Made by a program: the position numbers and the translations under genes | In this document: positions 61,735-64,000 of the stretch, one piece after another | How positions within the stretch are numbered: position 1 is the stretch's first letter | Layout of the letters: every line of letters starts with the position of its first letter | Notes under the pieces: generated by a model | What the model saw: the letters and a program-made list of their open reading frames with translations, nothing else | Databases searched by the model: none | What the model was told of the DNA's origin: nothing | Assembly (NCBI RefSeq): GCF_000526155.1 | Contig: NZ_JAFN01000001.1 | Coordinates: forward strand, 392,824 to 456,823 | Length of the DNA stretch: 64,000 nucleotides | Source: Deferrisoma camini S3R1 | Lineage (GTDB): Bacteria; Desulfobacterota; Deferrisomatia; Deferrisomatales; Deferrisomataceae | Direction: 5' to 3'

Positions 61735-62291
61735 GGCCGCCTCCACGAAAGGAGGAGGAGCCCCACGGCGTTGACCACGAAGTGGGCCACCATGGGGGCC
61801 AGGAGCCCTCCCGTGGCCAGCGCGGCCTGGCCCAGCACCAGACCGGCCACGAACGCCCACACCCCCCAGGGCCACAGCCCGTCCCGGGGGACCCAGTGGG
61901 CGAGGCCGAACAGGGCCGACGACCCCCACAGCCCCAGATAGGGGAGGAGAATGCCCCGAAACACAAGCTCCTCGGCGAAGGCGCTCAGACCGGCCAGCAG
62001 AACGGCGTCCACAGGGTGCAGGCCCCTCACCAACCGGGCCAACAGGGCGTCGAGCCTTCGGCCCCACCGGGTGAACCGGGTGGCCGCCTGCCCGGCCGCG
62101 GTGAGCAGGGCGCCCAAGGCGAGACCCCAACCGGCCCCGGTCGACGGGGCCGACCCGAGCAGGAGGGCGCCGTGGTGGGGCTGCCCGTAGCGCACGAGCG
62201 GGGCGTGCAGGTGGGGCAGGATCAGGAGCGCCACCACCGATGCCGTGGCATAGGCAAACGCCGCCGGAGTCAAGGGGGATCTGGGGGCCAC
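61731..62291 (-). CDS. CPBP-family intramembrane metalloprotease
   Basis: A 186-aa, multi-pass membrane protein. The Abi/CPBP motifs are present: EELVFRG with the Glu pair and Arg near residue 115, FGLAHW with its His near 136, and HFVVNAVG with His and Asn near 172. Four to five hydrophobic helices flank them. These enzymes cleave within membranes (CAAX-type, or bacteriocin self-immunity). GTG 62291 is the chosen start but no strong ribosome binding site is visible, and a downstream TTG is possible, so the N-terminus is uncertain. First gene of the coupled minus-strand cluster. Confidence 0.85.
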   Translation of the reverse strand: MAPRSPLTPAAFAYATASVVALLILPHLHAPLVRYGQPHHGALLLGSAPSTGAGWGLALGALLTAAGQAATRFTRWGRRLDALLARLVRGLHPVDAVLLAGLSAFAEELVFRGILLPYLGLWGSSALFGLAHWVPRDGLWPWGVWAFVAGLVLGQAALATGGLLAPMVAHFVVNAVGLLLLSWRRP

Positions 62292-62429
62292 GGTGTCCAA
62301 TGGATCCGCTCGGGTTCGTCCGGGTTCAAGGGAGTCGGAGAAGCGACCGAATGTACCGTTGAGCCCTGCGGGGAGCAAGCCCCTGCCCCCGCCGGAAGGA
62401 GACGCCACCCCGGGGAGCGGAGGTGCCGG

Positions 62430-62831
62430 GTGTTCAGATGGGTTCGGAGACGGCGGGCGGTGCGGCGACGGCGGGGAAGGGGCGCGTCGGGGTGCAGGGG
62501 GTGCGGCATCTGCTGCGACCTCTACGGCCACCAGCTTCGGGCCACCCGCGCGGACCTGGAGCGGTGGAACCGGGAGGGCCGCGCCGACCTTCTGGCCCGG
62601 GTGGGGGAGGACCAGCGAATATGGTGCGATCCCCTCACCGGGGAGCCCCTGCCGGACTGCCCCTTTCTGGAACGCACGGGCCCGGAAGAGGCCCGGTGCC
62701 GCATCCACGCGACCAAGCCCGAGGTGTGCCGCCGGTACCCGACCCCGGCCCACGGGGGCAGGTGCGTGCGCGGGGTGAAGATCGATCCGGAGCCCGGGGG
62801 CCCGACCCGTGGACCGGGCAGGCCCGAGTGA
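62430..62831 (+). CDS. YkgJ-type Cys-cluster protein
   Basis: A 133-aa protein. After a very basic N-terminus (RWVRRRRAVRRRRGRG) it has CRGCGICCDLYG, then CPFLE, RCRIHATKPEVCRRYP and a last Cys (GRCVRGV), the conserved CxxxCC...CxxH...C pattern of the YkgJ family, probably binding zinc or an iron-sulphur cluster. GTG 62430 is chosen because GGAGG lies six bases upstream. It ends 27 bases before the QueG-like gene and probably shares its transcript. Confidence 0.85.
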   Translation: MFRWVRRRRAVRRRRGRGASGCRGCGICCDLYGHQLRATRADLERWNREGRADLLARVGEDQRIWCDPLTGEPLPDCPFLERTGPEEARCRIHATKPEVCRRYPTPAHGGRCVRGVKIDPEPGGPTRGPGRPE

Positions 62832-62858
62832 ACGGCCAGCGAACGAAAGGAGGAGCCC

Positions 62859-63548
62859 ATGGACGAGACGACATGGTTGGAGGAGACGGTTCGGGATCTG
62901 GGAGCCGACCGGGTGGGCGTGGCGGACCTGGATGCGGCCCGGGGGCTCGAGGCCCAGCCCCGGGACCTGCTGCAGCCCTATCCACGGGCGGTGGTCTACG
63001 CCGTCCGGCTCCCCGGCGCGGCCGTGGAGACCTGTCTGGAGGGACCGACGCCCGAGTACGCCCACTGCTATCGGGTGGCCAACGAGGAGTTGGACCGGAT
63101 CGGGTTCGCCGTGGCCCGGGCCCTGGAGCGCAGGGGGCACCGGGCGCTCCCCCTGCCGGCCTCGCAGCTGCTGGACCGGGAGCGGCTCACGGGCCACGTG
63201 TCCTACAAGGCCCTGGCACGGCTCGCGGGGCTGGGGTGGCAGGGGAAAAGCCTGCTGCTCGTGACCCCCGAGTTCGGCCCGCGGGTGCGGCTGGGCGTGG
63301 TGCTCACCGACGCCCCGCTTCCGGCGGGGCGGCCCGTGCCCAACCGCTGCGGCTCGTGCACCGCCTGCGTCGACGCCTGCCCGGTGGGGGCGATCCGGGG
63401 CGTGGGGACCGAGGACCACTACCGGAGCCGGGAGGAGGCCGTGGAGTTGTCCCGGTGTGCGGAAGCCTGCTTCGGGTTCGCCGCGCGGCCCCACATCGAG
63501 AAGCCCATCTGCGGGGTGTGCGTGAGGGCCTGCCCCTGGGGGGCGTGA
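62859..63548 (+). CDS. QueG-like 4Fe-4S double-cluster protein
   Basis: A 229-aa protein related to epoxyqueuosine reductase QueG and reductive dehalogenase-type ferredoxins but shorter than QueG (usually above 300 aa). Residues 10-130 keep the cobalamin-binding-domain-like start (LGADRVGVADLDAARGL, LLQPYPRAVVYAVRLPG, YKALARLAGLGWQGKSLLLVTPEFGPRVRLG). Two clusters follow: CGSCTACVDACPVGAI and CGVCVRACPWGA. The C-terminal HEAT-like domain of QueG is absent. The ATG at 62859 has AAAGGAGG. Such truncated homologues exist in anaerobes and act as electron-transfer or uncharacterised reductases. Confidence 0.88.
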   Translation: MDETTWLEETVRDLGADRVGVADLDAARGLEAQPRDLLQPYPRAVVYAVRLPGAAVETCLEGPTPEYAHCYRVANEELDRIGFAVARALERRGHRALPLPASQLLDRERLTGHVSYKALARLAGLGWQGKSLLLVTPEFGPRVRLGVVLTDAPLPAGRPVPNRCGSCTACVDACPVGAIRGVGTEDHYRSREEAVELSRCAEACFGFAARPHIEKPICGVCVRACPWGA

Positions 63549-64000
63549 GTTCGCCCGGAGGGCTGGGAGGCTATTGACCCGGCGACAAAATGGGCCCGTT
63601 TCCTTGGAGGCGGGGCAACGGACCTGCCTCCGGCCGGGCGCGAGTGCGGCATCCGATCGCCGCGCCGTCTTATGCCGCCGCTTACCCGTCGATCCAGGCC
63701 ACGATAGCGGAAACCTCGGGATCCGGCGGCGATCCGGGCGTTCGGAGGGCGCGGCGAGCTAAGGGGCCGCACCCGGCGCTCCACCAGGCCCCCACCCCGT
63801 ACTCACCAAGGGGAAGGGGGCACGGGCCTGGCCATACTTTCGTTGGAATTAGTAAAAATGCGGGCTAGCGGGGCGAAAAAAATGGCCGAGGCACGGGAAA
63901 GGAGGGAAACCGTGCCCCGGCTAGAGGGGTTCGCGTCGGGTTGGGTCAGCCAGTCAGGCTCCGACGCTGTGGGTTTCGGTTCGGCCGAGGGGGGACGAAA
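63549..64000. other. 452-bp right-end region with family A-like core; no certain gene
   Basis: Contains an octamer pair (GGAGGGCT, GGGAGGCT at 63557-63572), segments shared with the 42941 element (CCTGCCTCCGGCCGGGCGCGA near 63622 and GCGGCGAGCTAAGG near 63750), and an isolated AATGCGGGCTAG end at 63857-63868 like the 39871 element. A GGCACGG/CCGTGCC hairpin (63891-63917) precedes a possible GTG start at 63912. Confidence 0.55.
63912..64000 (+). CDS. Possible 5' end of an unknown gene (running off the window)
   Basis: GTG 63912 follows GGAGGG at suitable spacing and the frame stays open to the window edge (29 codons, VPRLEGFASGWVSQ...). No similarity recognised, and the GTG lies in the arm of a hairpin, so this may be chance. 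Confidence 0.2.
   Translation, partial: MPRLEGFASGWVSQSGSDAVGFGSAEGGR

Overview
The window is about 64 kb of high-GC, densely coded bacterial chromosome with no rRNA, tRNA, phage or intact insertion sequence that I can recognise. Gene content points to a Gram-negative deltaproteobacterial-type lineage (Desulfobacterota/Myxococcota in the broad sense): FHA, PP2C and Ser/Thr kinase signalling, PhaR, IorAB, a MEMO-like protein, type IV pseudopilins, and giant glycine-tethered lipoproteins carrying calcium-binding repeats and c-type haem motifs. A free-living anaerobe or metal/organic-acid metaboliser would fit, but that is inference.

Layout. 1-1.5 kb: start of a beta-keto-acid cleavage enzyme gene, an RpiR-type regulator and phaR. 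1.6-5.5 kb: a phosphorylation cassette (tandem kinase/pseudokinase, FHA protein, PP2C phosphatase, convergent zinc-ribbon FHA protein). 5.6-11.9 kb, minus strand: gltX, a MEMO-like protein, a class V aminotransferase fold enzyme, a long receiver-domain protein and a dGTPase-like enzyme. 12-28 kb: a surface-protein island with two giant lipoproteins (1611 and 2969 aa) that share a C-terminal module and have hairpin-plus-terminator leaders, a zinc metalloprotease between them and an LptC-like protein after them. 28.6-40.7 kb: the pyrimidine cluster pyrR-pyrB-pyrC-carA-carB, then a HepT/MntA-type toxin-antitoxin pair, a TPR protein, rimI and a detached pyrK. 40.8-47 kb: TPR protein, HD-GYP phosphodiesterase, iorBA and cinA. 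47-52 kb: small membrane protein, LOG-family protein, penicillin-binding protein, GNAT, M20 hydrolase and a PP-loop enzyme. 53-58.7 kb: two pseudopilins, one a 1550-aa giant. 58.9-63.5 kb: two XdhC-type genes, a coupled minus-strand operon (CPBP protease, DUF1848, CYTH, small conserved protein), a Cys-cluster protein and a QueG-like ferredoxin protein.

Two kinds of non-coding repeat recur. The first is short tandem arrays with a 7-, 8- or 9-base period but several different unit sequences, placed at gene boundaries (about 3.5, 8.0, 8.1, 27.8, 28.7, 32.7, 36.0-36.3, 39.5, 39.9, 51.3 and 58.85 kb); some form the last codons or stop codon of the neighbouring gene. The second is a family of small elements with terminal inverted repeats (near 3.45, 5.6 and 43 kb, with a related core at 63.6 kb) whose outermost bases overlap the TGA stop codon of the adjacent gene in all three clear cases. 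These repeats, the leaders of the giant lipoproteins and the giant pseudopilin are the features least explained by ordinary annotation.
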